A stretch of 64,000 nucleotides of DNA from Labrys miyagiensis (GTDB lineage: Bacteria > Pseudomonadota > Alphaproteobacteria > Rhizobiales > Labraceae): assembly GCF_030160835.1 (NCBI RefSeq), contig NZ_BSPC01000064.1:1-64000 (forward strand), given 5' to 3'. The translations under genes were made by a program, and so were the position numbers. This document shows positions 46,048 through 54,544 of this stretch, piece after piece. Positions within the stretch are counted from its first letter, which is position 1. Every line of letters begins with the position of its first letter. The notes under the pieces were generated by a model, which saw only the letters and a list, made by a program, of their open reading frames with translations, did no database searches and was not told the origin of the DNA.

Positions 46048-46434
46048 ATGCAGATGATTGTCAGGAATCCCATCGAGGGCATCTATGCCGCCACGCCCGA
46101 CTACGTGCATGCCATGGAGGTGGTGGGCGCGCAGCGCCTGCTCTTCATCAGCGGCACGATGGGGTTGGACGCGGCCGGCCGGCCGCCGGAGAGGCTGGAG
46201 GCGCAGCTCACTCTGATCTGGTCCAACCTGCGCCGTATCCTCGCCGAGGCCGGCATGACCATCGCCAATGTCGTGCGTGTGACGAGCTATCTGCGCGAGG
46301 TGGCTTTCGCGGAGGCCAATCAGCAGGCTCGCCTCGACGCCCTTGGCGATCACCGCATCCCAACCACCGCCATTGTGGTCGCGACGCTAAGCCCGGACTG
46401 GCTGGTGGAGGTGGAAGCGGTGGCAGCGGGGTGA
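46048..46434 (+). CDS. RidA family protein without the catalytic arginine
   Basis: A 128-residue YjgF/RidA-fold protein. The fold markers FISGTMGLDAAGRPP, ANVVRVTSYL and the C-terminal VEVEAVAAG are present. In imine deaminases a conserved Arg stands in the strand before the last one (PxRxx...V); here that strand reads PTTAIVVATL, so the Arg is missing. This places it with Rid subgroups that lack known imine hydrolase activity. The divergent Lrp-type regulator suggests a role linked to amino-acid metabolism. Confidence 0.85.
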   Translation: MQMIVRNPIEGIYAATPDYVHAMEVVGAQRLLFISGTMGLDAAGRPPERLEAQLTLIWSNLRRILAEAGMTIANVVRVTSYLREVAFAEANQQARLDALGDHRIPTTAIVVATLSPDWLVEVEAVAAG

Positions 46435-46472
46435 GATGGCGCAAGGGCGAGGCGATAATACGCGCCCCCTTC

Positions 46473-47009
46473 TCAATCCGGAGCGATCAGGGCCTGACTG
46501 CGGCGGATCACGGCTGGCGGGAAGGCGACCAGTTCAATGCGGCCGGTATCGCCGCGGATCGGCCCGCCCCATAACGCCATGGCGATTTCGAGGATGCGGG
46601 CCGGCGGATGACGGTCGCTTTGGCTCAGCGTGACATGCGGCACCCAGGCCCGCGGCAGGTCATGCGGGCGGATGGGGATGGGCCGCAGCGCCATGGTCAC
46701 GCGCTCATGCAGGGCAAGAAGCTCGGAGGTCACGGCAGGGGCGAGCCAGACTGTGGGGGGCGGGTCTGGAAAGATACCGAAGCCTGCGAGGTTGACGGGC
46801 AGGGGCGGCACGCCGTCCGCCACCGCAAAGACCGCCTCCTCGACAACCGCTGGCAGCGCCGCGGCCTCGATGACGGCGAGGGTGATATGGGGATGGTAGC
46901 CGAGATCGAGCACCTCCCGTACGCCGAGCTGTTCGGCAAGACCATGCCAGATCCGTTCCACCGGACCGGCGGCAGCCGCATCGAGACGCAGGGTGACGGC
47001 AAGGGACAT
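46473..47009 (-). CDS. 2H phosphoesterase (2'-5' RNA ligase-like)
   Basis: A 178-residue protein of the 2H superfamily. Both catalytic H-x-T motifs are present: His41-Ile-Thr43 (HPHITLAV) and His125-Val-Thr127 (WVPHVTLSQ), spaced as expected for the bilobal fold. Members hydrolyse or ligate 2',3'-cyclic or 2'-5' phosphodiester bonds; the substrate here is unknown. It is a single gene, convergent with ridA. Confidence 0.88.
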   Translation of the reverse strand: MSLAVTLRLDAAAAGPVERIWHGLAEQLGVREVLDLGYHPHITLAVIEAAALPAVVEEAVFAVADGVPPLPVNLAGFGIFPDPPPTVWLAPAVTSELLALHERVTMALRPIPIRPHDLPRAWVPHVTLSQSDRHPPARILEIAMALWGGPIRGDTGRIELVAFPPAVIRRSQALIAPD

Positions 47010-47080
47010 GGGTGGTCTCCGATCCTAGCGCCGTCAGCCATAGCACACACGACACATCGCCAGATTCTGCCAGGTCTCCC

Positions 47081-47563
47081 CTACAGCCCCGCGACCAACT
47101 TCTTCAGCAGCGAGTTCAGCATCTCCTGCTCCTCCGGTGACAACACCCCTAGCAGCCGCCGCTCATTCTCGACATGGCGGCCGATGGTCTCGTCGATCAC
47201 ACCCTTGCCCCTTTCAGTGAGGGCGATCAGCTTGCCGCGGCGGTCCTGCGGGTCGGGGCGGCGCTCCACGAGGCCGGCACGCTCCAGGCGGTCGAGGCGG
47301 GCGGTCATGCCGCCGGAGGAGATCATCATGGCCTGGTAGAGCTGGGTCGGCGAGAGCATGAAAGGCGCGCCGGAGCGGCGAAGGGTGGCGAGCACGTCGA
47401 ACTCGCCCGGCTGCAACCCGGCTGCGGCGAAGAGAGGGTTCATATGGTCGCGAAGCACGCGCTCCGAGGCGTCGGAGATGCGGCCGAAGATCGCCATCGG
47501 CAGGGAGGGCAGATCGGGGCGCTCGCGGGCCCATTGGTCGACGGCGATGTCGGCACGGTCCAT
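47081..47563 (-). CDS. MarR family transcriptional regulator
   Basis: A 160-residue winged-helix repressor. LQPGEFDVLATLRRSGAPF, TQLYQAMMISSGGMTARLDRLE and RRPDPQDRRGKLIALTERG follow the MarR pattern of helix, recognition helix and wing. ATG at 47563 (MDRADIAVDQ) is preferred to 47599, which would overlap its own operator. It is divergent from a VOC-family gene with a perfect dyad in between. It probably represses both genes until a ligand binds. Confidence 0.92.
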   Translation of the reverse strand: MDRADIAVDQWARERPDLPSLPMAIFGRISDASERVLRDHMNPLFAAAGLQPGEFDVLATLRRSGAPFMLSPTQLYQAMMISSGGMTARLDRLERAGLVERRPDPQDRRGKLIALTERGKGVIDETIGRHVENERRLLGVLSPEEQEMLNSLLKKLVAGL

Positions 47564-47585
47564 GGCAAAATCACTCGATATAAAG

Positions 47586-47603
47586 TATCTTGACATCAAG
47601 ATA
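47586..47603. promoter_or_regulatory. MarR-type operator
   Basis: TATCTTGA-CA-TCAAGATA, a perfect 8-bp-arm dyad in an AT-rich stretch between the divergent marR (47563) and VOC (47670) starts. Size and symmetry fit MarR-family sites. Confidence 0.85.
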
Positions 47604-47669
47604 CATTTTATCTACTAACATGTCATCGAGATGATAATCCGTCTCATGACAGCCGTGAAGGAGGAAAAC

Positions 47670-48080
47670 ATGGCCAGGATGATTTTCGTGAATCTGCCGG
47701 TGCGCGACCTCGCGGCGTCGGCCGCGTTCTATACGGCGCTCGGCGGCGAGGTGAATCCGCAGTTCTCGGACGAACGGACCAAATGTGTGATGTTCTCGGA
47801 GGCAATCGGCGTGATGCTGCTGACGCATGAGCGCTACGGCCAGTTCACCCAGCGCCCCATCGGCGATGCCCGCCGCGAGAGCCAGGCCCTGCTCGCGCTG
47901 ACCATCGACAGCCGCGAGGGCGTCAACCAGGCACTCGACAAGGCCGTAGCCGCTGGCGGCCGCGCCGACCCCAATCCGGCGCAGGATCACGGCTTCATGC
48001 TCAACCGCACGGTGGAAGACCCGGATGGCTATGTCTGGGAGCTGGTGTGGATGGATATGAGCGCGATGCCACAGGGGTGA
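47670..48080 (+). CDS. VOC family protein
   Basis: A 136-residue glyoxalase-fold protein. It begins MIFVNLPVRDLAASAAFYTALG and ends TVEDPDGYVWELVWMD, where the last Glu is a usual metal ligand position. AAGGAGG lies 5 nt before ATG 47670. The divergent MarR-type regulator and operator suggest inducible detoxification or resistance to a small molecule, which is an inference. Two repeat elements follow its stop codon. Confidence 0.88.
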   Translation: MARMIFVNLPVRDLAASAAFYTALGGEVNPQFSDERTKCVMFSEAIGVMLLTHERYGQFTQRPIGDARRESQALLALTIDSREGVNQALDKAVAAGGRADPNPAQDHGFMLNRTVEDPDGYVWELVWMDMSAMPQG

Positions 48081-48092
48081 GGGGGAGCGTTT

Positions 48093-48206
48093 GCCCGGGA
48101 CCGCCGGCTTTCCAGCCGGCTCTTGGAGGCGGATTGCTTTCCGACTAGGGAAGAGGCGGATCGTCCGACACTCTCTTGAGTGTCGCAGGGACGTCCGCGC
48201 TCCCAG
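48093..48206. repeat. Family A-like element with GCCGGC arm on one side
   Basis: The left arm has GCCGGCT-TTCC-AGCCGGC, while the right arm has GGCGGATCGTCC, the GACACTC-TCTT-GAGTGTC hairpin and GTCCGCGCTCCCAG. The core TTTCCGACTAGGGAAG is family typical. The two outer arms do not match each other, so the element is a hybrid. Confidence 0.75.
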
Positions 48207-48249
48207 CCACGGCGCCTCTTCGATTGCCCGTAGCGCGTGGGGCAGGGCT

Positions 48250-48333
48250 CCGGGTGCACGGGCATCCTGCCCGTTCTTCCGTTGTCGTACAGCGCATCGT
48301 TTCCAGGAACGGGCAAGATGCCCGTGCACCCGG
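48250..48333. repeat. Family E element
   Basis: CCGGGTGCACGGGCATCCTG is inverted against AAGATGCCCGTGCACCCGG around the core TTGTCGTACAGCGCATCG. Its right end lies 4 bases from the pepF stop codon. With the preceding element it fills most of the convergent gap between the VOC gene and pepF. Confidence 0.88.
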
Positions 48334-48337
48334 AAAA

Positions 48338-50194
48338 CTACATCGCCTCCAATTCCGCGATCATGCCCTCGATCATTCCCAGCCCGATCTGCCAGAAGGC
48401 CGGGTCCCTGGCGTCCAGCCCGAACGGCTTCAGCAGCTCCGAATGGTGCTTCGTCCCACCCGCCGCCAGCATGGCGAGGTAGCGTTCGGCAAAGCCTTCA
48501 TGCGCCTTCTCGTAGACGGCGTAGAGTGAGTTCACCAGGCAGTCGCCGAAGGCATAGGCGTAGACATAGAAGGGCGAGTGGATGAAGTGCGGGATATAGG
48601 TCCAGAAGGTCTCGTAGCCCGGGCCGATATGGATGGCTGAACCCAGGCTTTCGGCCTGAACCGACAGCCAGATCTCGCCGAGCCGCTCGGAGGTCAGCTC
48701 GCCCTGGCGGCGCTCGATATGCACCTTGCGCTCGAAGGAATAGAAGGCGATCTGGCGCACCACCGTGTTGATCATGTCCTCCACCTTGGCGGAGAGCATG
48801 GCCTTTTTCTGCTCGGGGCTGGCCGCCCTGGCGAGGAGCGCTCGGAAGGTCAGCATCTCGCCGAAGACGGAAGCCGTCTCGGCCAAAGTGAGCGGCGTCG
48901 GCGCCATCAGCGCGCCATTGTGGCCGGCCAGCACCTGGTGCACGCCATGGCCGAGCTCATGGGCGAGCGTCATCACGTCGCGCGGCTTGCCTTGGTAGTT
49001 CAGCAGCACATAGGGATGGGCCGAGGGCACGGTGGGATGCGCGAAGGCGCCCGGCGCCTTGCCGGGACGGATCGGTGCGTCGATCCAGCGCTCGTCGAAG
49101 AAGCGCTGGGCGATATCAGCCATGCGCGGGGAAAAGCCCGTATAGGCGTCGAGCACGGTGGCGCACGCCTCCTCCCACTTGATTGGCGTCGAGTCCACCT
49201 TGGGGAGCGGTGCGTTGCGATCCCAATGGTTGAGCTGGTCGAGGCCGAACCATTTTGCCTTCAGCCGGTAATAGCGGTGGGAGAGGCGGGGATAGGCGTC
49301 CTGTACCGCGGCGACCAGGGCATCCACCACCTCCCGTTCGACGCGGTTGGCGAGGTGGCGTGAATCGGCCACGTCCTCGAAGCCGCGCCAGCGGTCGGAG
49401 ATCTCCTTGTCCTTGGCCAGCGTGTTGGTGATCAGCGTGAACAGGCGCAGATTGTCCTTGAAGGTGCGCGCCAGGGCATGGGCCGCATTCTCGCGCTTGG
49501 TGGGCGAGGGGTCCTGCAACAGGTTCAGCGTCGGCTCCAGCATCAGCTCCTGGCTGTCCTCCACCCGGAAGCGCAGGCCCGAGATCGTCTCGTCGAACAG
49601 CCGGTTCCAGGCGCCGCGCCCGCTCACGGACTTGTCGTGGAACAATTGCTCGATGCGGTCCTCGAGTTGATAGGGCTTCTCGATGCGGATATCGTCGAGC
49701 CAGGGCTTCCAGTGCGCGAGCGCCTTGTCCTCCACGGCCCCGGCCAGGGCGCCATCCTCGATGCGGTTGAGCTCCAGCGTGAAGAAGAGCAGATGCGAGG
49801 AGGCAGTGGTCAGCCTGTCCTGCACGTCGCCATAGAATTTGGCGCGGGCGGGATCGGTGGTGTCGCCGGCATAGAGCAGGCCGGCGAAGGAGGCGACCCG
49901 GCCGAGCCGGTCCTCGATCTCCTCATAGGCCTTGATGATGGCGGCGAGCTTGCCCGCACCGCCTTGGTCCGCCAGCACTTCGGCGAGCTTGCCCTTATGG
50001 GCCTCCTCGAAGGCGATGCAGTCGCTGAGGCCCCTGTCGAGATCGGCGGCGATCCGAGGCGAATCGAGCGAGGGATAGAGGTCGGCGAGATTCCATTCCG
50101 GCAGGGAGCCGAGCTCGCTGCTCACCTGCGGCGCCTGCGCCTTGCGGGACTCGGATGCGGGCTTGGCGGAACCAGAGGCTGTCTTGCCGGCCAT
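48338..50194 (-). CDS. pepF: Oligoendopeptidase F (M3 family metallopeptidase)
   Basis: A 618-residue cytosolic zinc peptidase that degrades short peptides. The zinc motif HELGH lies near residue 411 (TLAHELGHGVH), and the third ligand Glu follows in the TASVFGEMLTF helix. The N-terminal M3 cap helices begin at about residue 35, after a Lys/Ala/Ser-rich tail. ATG at 50194 is the credible start, because the longer frame is read from a family A repeat. The stop is next to a family E repeat. Confidence 0.94.
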   Translation of the reverse strand: MAGKTASGSAKPASESRKAQAPQVSSELGSLPEWNLADLYPSLDSPRIAADLDRGLSDCIAFEEAHKGKLAEVLADQGGAGKLAAIIKAYEEIEDRLGRVASFAGLLYAGDTTDPARAKFYGDVQDRLTTASSHLLFFTLELNRIEDGALAGAVEDKALAHWKPWLDDIRIEKPYQLEDRIEQLFHDKSVSGRGAWNRLFDETISGLRFRVEDSQELMLEPTLNLLQDPSPTKRENAAHALARTFKDNLRLFTLITNTLAKDKEISDRWRGFEDVADSRHLANRVEREVVDALVAAVQDAYPRLSHRYYRLKAKWFGLDQLNHWDRNAPLPKVDSTPIKWEEACATVLDAYTGFSPRMADIAQRFFDERWIDAPIRPGKAPGAFAHPTVPSAHPYVLLNYQGKPRDVMTLAHELGHGVHQVLAGHNGALMAPTPLTLAETASVFGEMLTFRALLARAASPEQKKAMLSAKVEDMINTVVRQIAFYSFERKVHIERRQGELTSERLGEIWLSVQAESLGSAIHIGPGYETFWTYIPHFIHSPFYVYAYAFGDCLVNSLYAVYEKAHEGFAERYLAMLAAGGTKHHSELLKPFGLDARDPAFWQIGLGMIEGMIAELEAM

Positions 50195-50260
50195 GGAATC
50201 TCCCTTTCGAGACGAATGTGACGGGACATATACACATCCGAATAGCCAGCGGTAAGGGTT

Positions 50261-50370
50261 CCTGGGAGCGCGGACGTTCCGTCCGCCTCTTCCTCTCCTT
50301 CGAACGCGACGTTTCAAAGAGGCGGACATCGCGACATGCGAGCATGTCGCTGTGACGTCCGCGCTCCCAG
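50261..50370. repeat. Family A element upstream of pepF
   Basis: CCTGGGAGCGCGGACGTTCC, core CTTCGAACGCGACGTTTC, then AAGAGGCGGACATC, the hairpin GCGACATG-CGAG-CATGTCGC and GTCCGCGCTCCCAG. Only the right arm carries the GCGACATG module. It separates the divergent pepF and regulator genes. Confidence 0.85.
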
Positions 50371-50477
50371 CACTTTCTCCCAACGTCGTTAAGCAGTCCT
50401 TCACGCTTCTGCCCCTAGATGATCCGAAACGGCACAACAGGGCGTTTCGCCCGTGGTTGAAGTGTGGCGGGGGTTTG

Positions 50478-51995
50478 ATGGGCTCGACTATTCTGATTGC
50501 CGACGATGATCCGGTACAGAGGCGGCTGCTGGAGGCGATGGTGCGGCGCTTCGGCTATCAGGCGCGCCTGGTCGATGGCGGCGAGGCGGCGCTGAAGGAG
50601 TTGGAAGGCGGGCTCATCGATCTCGTCATCCTCGACCTGGTGATGCCTGATCTCGACGGCATGGGCGTGCTCGGCCGCATGCGCGGCAGGGGCATCGAGG
50701 TGCCGGCGATCGTGCAGACGGCGCATGGCTCGATCGATGCGGTGATCTCCGCCATGCGAGCAGGCGCGGCCGATTTCGTGGTCAAGCCGGTGGGCGCCGA
50801 GCGGCTGCAGGTCTCCATCCGCAACGCCCTCAAGCAGCGGGCCATGGAGCGCGAGACGCGTCTCCTCTCCAGGCGCGCCGCCGGCACGCTCGGCTTCAAG
50901 GATCTCATCAGCCACAGCGCCGAGATGGAGCGCGTGATGCGCCTCGGCGAGAAGGCGGCCGCCTCCACCATTCCCGTCCTGATCGAGGGCGAGGCCGGCA
51001 CCGGCAAGCAGATGGTGGCGCGCGCCATCCATGGTGCCGGCGATCGGCGTGGCCGGCCCTTCGTCGCCGTCAATTGCGCCGCCCTGCCGGAGAACGAGGC
51101 CGAGCGCATCCTGTTCGGCCAGGAGAAGAATGCCGCCGGCGTCGCCGACAGGCAGGTCGGCAAGCTCGCCGAGGCCCATGGCGGCACGCTCTTCCTCGAC
51201 GATATCGGCGAGATGCCGCCGGCCCTGCAGTTCAAGCTGCTCGACGCGTTGCGCAATGGCGAGATCGAGCCCCTTGGTTCCCGCCGCGCCGTGCGCACGG
51301 AATTCCGGCTGATCTCGGCCACCAGCCGCAACCTGATCGACCTCGTCAAGGCCGGACTCTTCCGCGAAGACCTCTATTACCGACTGCATGTCTACCCGAT
51401 CATGCTGCCCCCGCTTCGGGTGCGCCGGGAGGACGTCGCCGACCTCGCCTGGCACTTCCTCGCCCGCTTCAGCGCGGAGGAGGGCAAGGTGGTCCGCTCC
51501 ATCTCCTCGGAAGCCTTCGCCCTGCTTTCGGCCTATGACTGGCCCGGCAATGTGCGCCAGCTCGAGAATGCTATCTATCGCGCCGTGATCCTTGCGGAAG
51601 GCGACGAGATCGGCATCGCCGAGCTGCCGCAGATTGCCGCCCGGGTGGAGGGCTTCGACGTGCGCGTGCCCTCGGCCCCGCTGCTGCCGCCCAAGCCCGT
51701 GCATACCGGCCCGGCCATGATCACCGGACAACCTTTGCGCGAAATCATCACGGTGCGCGAGCCCCATACCATGGCCATGCTCGACGCCAGGGGCGACGTT
51801 CGCACGATGGAATCACTCGAAGCTGATATGTTGAAATTCGCCATCCGCCATCATCGCGGGCAGATGACGGAGGTTGCGCGCAAACTCGGCATCGGCCGGT
51901 CCACGCTTTATCGCAAGCTCAAGGAATTGGGACTTGACGAAGCGGCGATTGGCGTGAGACCCGAGGAACTTAACCAGGGGCATCGCGCAGCGTGA
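50478..51995 (+). CDS. NtrC-like response regulator with degenerate AAA+ domain (no GAFTGA)
   Basis: A 505-residue protein with receiver (about 3-115; Asp10/Asp11, phospho-acceptor Asp53, Lys103), AAA+ (about 145-385) and a C-terminal Fis-type helix-turn-helix (about 455-490, MTEVARKLGIGRSTLYRKL). The AAA+ part departs from sigma-54 activators: loop 1 reads FGQEKNAAGVAD instead of GAFTGA, and Walker B is LFLDDIGE with Asp in place of the catalytic Glu. Walker A is GEAGTGKQ. It therefore probably does not open sigma-54 holoenzyme and may act as a conventional activator or repressor. It is followed in the same direction by the L,D-transpeptidase and DUF882 genes, its plausible targets. No histidine kinase is adjacent. 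Confidence 0.9.
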   Translation: MGSTILIADDDPVQRRLLEAMVRRFGYQARLVDGGEAALKELEGGLIDLVILDLVMPDLDGMGVLGRMRGRGIEVPAIVQTAHGSIDAVISAMRAGAADFVVKPVGAERLQVSIRNALKQRAMERETRLLSRRAAGTLGFKDLISHSAEMERVMRLGEKAAASTIPVLIEGEAGTGKQMVARAIHGAGDRRGRPFVAVNCAALPENEAERILFGQEKNAAGVADRQVGKLAEAHGGTLFLDDIGEMPPALQFKLLDALRNGEIEPLGSRRAVRTEFRLISATSRNLIDLVKAGLFREDLYYRLHVYPIMLPPLRVRREDVADLAWHFLARFSAEEGKVVRSISSEAFALLSAYDWPGNVRQLENAIYRAVILAEGDEIGIAELPQIAARVEGFDVRVPSAPLLPPKPVHTGPAMITGQPLREIITVREPHTMAMLDARGDVRTMESLEADMLKFAIRHHRGQMTEVARKLGIGRSTLYRKLKELGLDEAAIGVRPEELNQGHRAA

Positions 51996-52100
51996 TTGTT
52001 CGCACACCGGAATTTGTCTTGAATCTGGCATAGTACTGGTCACTATCGAAATAATGGAAGTCGGCGCTCCAAACATTGCGCGCCGGGATAGAGGGATAAA

Positions 52101-54281
52101 ATGAGTTACCGCTCCAATTTGTTGAGTTCGGTTGCTCTGGCTGTGGCCTTGAGCGCAGTATTTCTGCCGGCTTTTGCGCAAAACAATAGCACGCCCGCGG
52201 TTCCCGCCCTGAGCGCGGCGGAAAAGCAGAATGCCTTCGCTCCAACGAGCCCCCAGACCGAGCCGGCCACCGCCTCGCCCAAGGAGCAGGCCTCGGTCAA
52301 GCCGGCGGCCCAGCCCCAGAACGATCCCGTTTCGACCTCTGCCCTGACACCCGCTCCGGTTGAGAATGTGCCGGTGCCGGCCCCGGCGGTGGTGCCACCC
52401 GCGCCGGCCGAAACCGCGACCGCCCCCGACGTGCCGAGCTCGATCTCCGCAACGCCCAAGACCGACGGCGCAGTGCCCGCCAAGCCGGCCGATGCCTCGG
52501 CCACGGCCTCTACGTCACCCACCACCCCCGATGCCCAGGCCACGCCCGGCGCCGGCCCCGCGCCGCAGCTCCCGCCGGCTGTCCCCGATGCCGCGCCTGC
52601 CCAGGCCACGACACCGCCTGCCCCTGCCCCTGCGGCTCCGGCTCCTGCCGAGGCCACTACACCGGCTCCCGCCACGCCCGCCCAGGCTGAGACGCCTCCT
52701 GTGGCTCCGGCTCCCGCCGAGGCCACCACACCGGTTCCCGCCACGCCTGCTCAGGCTGAGATGCCCCCTGCCGCGCCGGCGCCTGCCCAGGCCGCCGCCC
52801 CGGCTGAAGCCACGCCCGCCAATCCGGTGGCGGTGGCGCTTGCCGGAAAGCTCGCCGAGATCGCCACGCGCGGCCCCTATGCCCGCGCGGTCAGCGATTT
52901 CTACAGCCTGCGCGGCGGCGCTCCGCTCTGGGTCGAGAACGATGCTCTCACGCCCGTCGCCAAGGGGCTGGTCGAGCGCATGGGCCATGCCGACGAGGAC
53001 GGGCTCGATGCTTCCGCCTTCCGCGTGCCCGCCCTCGACGCGCTGGGCAAGGGCGACGCGAAAGCCGATGCCGATGCCGAGATCGCCGTCTCGCTCGCCG
53101 TGCTGACCTATATCCGCGAGGCTTCCTCGGGCCGGGTCGACACCAAGGAGATCGGCGACGACATCGTGGCCGCGCCGAACATGCCCGATCCGCTTGCCGG
53201 GCTCGCCTCGGTGGCGATCGCCTCCGATCCGGTGGCGGTGCTCGATGGCTACAATCCGATCGCGCCGCAATATCTCGCGCTCAAGCGCAAGCTGGCCGAG
53301 GTGCGGGCCGCCAGTGCCGCCAATGCCCAGACCCCGCCGCCGGTGGTGCCTTCAGGGCCGACCCTCAAGGTCGGCATGAGCGACACGCGCGTCGCCCTCC
53401 TGCGCACGCGCCTGGGCGTGACCGCGAGCGATGCCGACAGCGATGTCTATGACGAGGACCTGCAGAAGGCGGTGCGCGACTTCCAGGTCCGCCGCAACCT
53501 CAAGCCGAACGGCGCGCTCGGCCCGTCCACCGTGGCCGCGCTCAACGCGGCGTTGCGCCAGCCCCGCGTCAACATCGAGGACGAGATCGTCGCCAACATG
53601 GAGCGCTGGCGCTGGCTGCCCCATGACATCGGCACCTCCAACGTCATGGTGAACGTGCCCGAGTTCATGGTCCGCGTCACCAAGGACGGCGAGATGGTGC
53701 ATGATGCCAAGGTGGTGGTGGGCAAGCCCGACACGCCGACCCCGATCTTCTCCGACACCATGGCCTTCGTGGTGATGAACCCCTCCTGGAACGTGCCGCA
53801 GTCGATCATCAAGAAGGAATATCTGCCCAAGCTCGCCAATGATCCGGACTTCCTGGAGCGCCATGGCTTCGTGGTCACCTATGCCGGCGGCCAGATGCAG
53901 GTGCGCCAGCCGCCGGGCGAGGATAATGCGCTCGGCCACATCAAGTTCATGTTCCCCAACAATTTCTCGGTCTACCTGCACGACACCTCCATGCGCAGTC
54001 TGTTTACCAAGGACAAGCGGGCCTTTTCCCATGGCTGCGTGCGTGTGGATAACCCCTATCAGTTCGCCGAGATCGTGATGGGCGCGGATAATGGCTGGAC
54101 CGCGGACCGCGTGGAAAGCTTGGTCGGTGGAAAAGAGCAACGTATTGATTTAAAAGATAAAATTCCCGTCCACATTGCCTACTTCACCGCCCGCGTGGAT
54201 GACGATGGCGAGCTGAAATTGTTCGATGATATCTACGGATATGACAAGAAGGTCATTTCGGCTCTTGGCCTTCAGGGCTGA
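52101..54281 (+). CDS. Large L,D-transpeptidase (YcbB-like) with Pro/Ala-rich stalk
   Basis: A 726-residue periplasmic enzyme forming 3-3 peptidoglycan cross-links. The signal peptide (about 1-28) ends AFAQN. A long Pro/Ala/Thr-rich disordered stalk (about 60-245) includes a 23-residue tandem repeat. An N-terminal scaffold (about 250-420) precedes the peptidoglycan-binding domain (about 425-490). The YkuD domain (about 515-690) has the catalytic Cys646 in SHGCVRV and the YLHDTSM His. It lies 105 bases after the regulator gene and before the DUF882 endopeptidase. The paralogue at the window start shares the catalytic half. Confidence 0.93.
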   Translation: MSYRSNLLSSVALAVALSAVFLPAFAQNNSTPAVPALSAAEKQNAFAPTSPQTEPATASPKEQASVKPAAQPQNDPVSTSALTPAPVENVPVPAPAVVPPAPAETATAPDVPSSISATPKTDGAVPAKPADASATASTSPTTPDAQATPGAGPAPQLPPAVPDAAPAQATTPPAPAPAAPAPAEATTPAPATPAQAETPPVAPAPAEATTPVPATPAQAEMPPAAPAPAQAAAPAEATPANPVAVALAGKLAEIATRGPYARAVSDFYSLRGGAPLWVENDALTPVAKGLVERMGHADEDGLDASAFRVPALDALGKGDAKADADAEIAVSLAVLTYIREASSGRVDTKEIGDDIVAAPNMPDPLAGLASVAIASDPVAVLDGYNPIAPQYLALKRKLAEVRAASAANAQTPPPVVPSGPTLKVGMSDTRVALLRTRLGVTASDADSDVYDEDLQKAVRDFQVRRNLKPNGALGPSTVAALNAALRQPRVNIEDEIVANMERWRWLPHDIGTSNVMVNVPEFMVRVTKDGEMVHDAKVVVGKPDTPTPIFSDTMAFVVMNPSWNVPQSIIKKEYLPKLANDPDFLERHGFVVTYAGGQMQVRQPPGEDNALGHIKFMFPNNFSVYLHDTSMRSLFTKDKRAFSHGCVRVDNPYQFAEIVMGADNGWTADRVESLVGGKEQRIDLKDKIPVHIAYFTARVDDDGELKLFDDIYGYDKKVISALGLQG
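52635..52772 (+). repeat. In-frame 69-bp tandem duplication in the transpeptidase stalk
   Basis: Two 69-bp units (52635-52703 and 52704-52772) encode residues about 179-224 of the stalk, each APAPAEATTP then PATPAQAE and PP. The few differences are mostly synonymous or Ala/Val exchanges. The stalk probably varies in length between strains through such slippage. Confidence 0.85.
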
Positions 54282-54316
54282 AATCTGATATGGAACGATT
54301 TAACCATGTTTAGTAA

Positions 54317-54351
54317 GGGTTGGCTTATGCCAGCCTAGCGTTCGTCTTTTT
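54317..54351 (+). terminator. Possible terminator behind the transpeptidase gene
   Basis: GGTTGGC-TTAT-GCCAGCC (one G-T pair) with CTTTTTG about 12 bases later. It is weak. The rest of the 263-base gap to the DUF882 gene has no gene and should contain its promoter. Confidence 0.35.
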
Positions 54352-54544
54352 GCCACGTTTCGCCAGCAAAAGGCCATTCATAGGGCCGAGGCGAACGGAT
54401 AAAACTGAGGGGTCGAACGGTGCATCAACGGTGCTTTAACCAATCTCGGCAAGACTCTGTCAATTCGGACCAGGTGTCGGCCATTCCATCCATGGATAGT
54501 CCTTCCCACCCCGTCCATCAGTCTTCGCGCCGAGAACTGTAATC

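Noticed and set aside
50195-50437. Longer pepF reading frame
   Set aside because: The extension is a translated family A repeat without a ribosome site.
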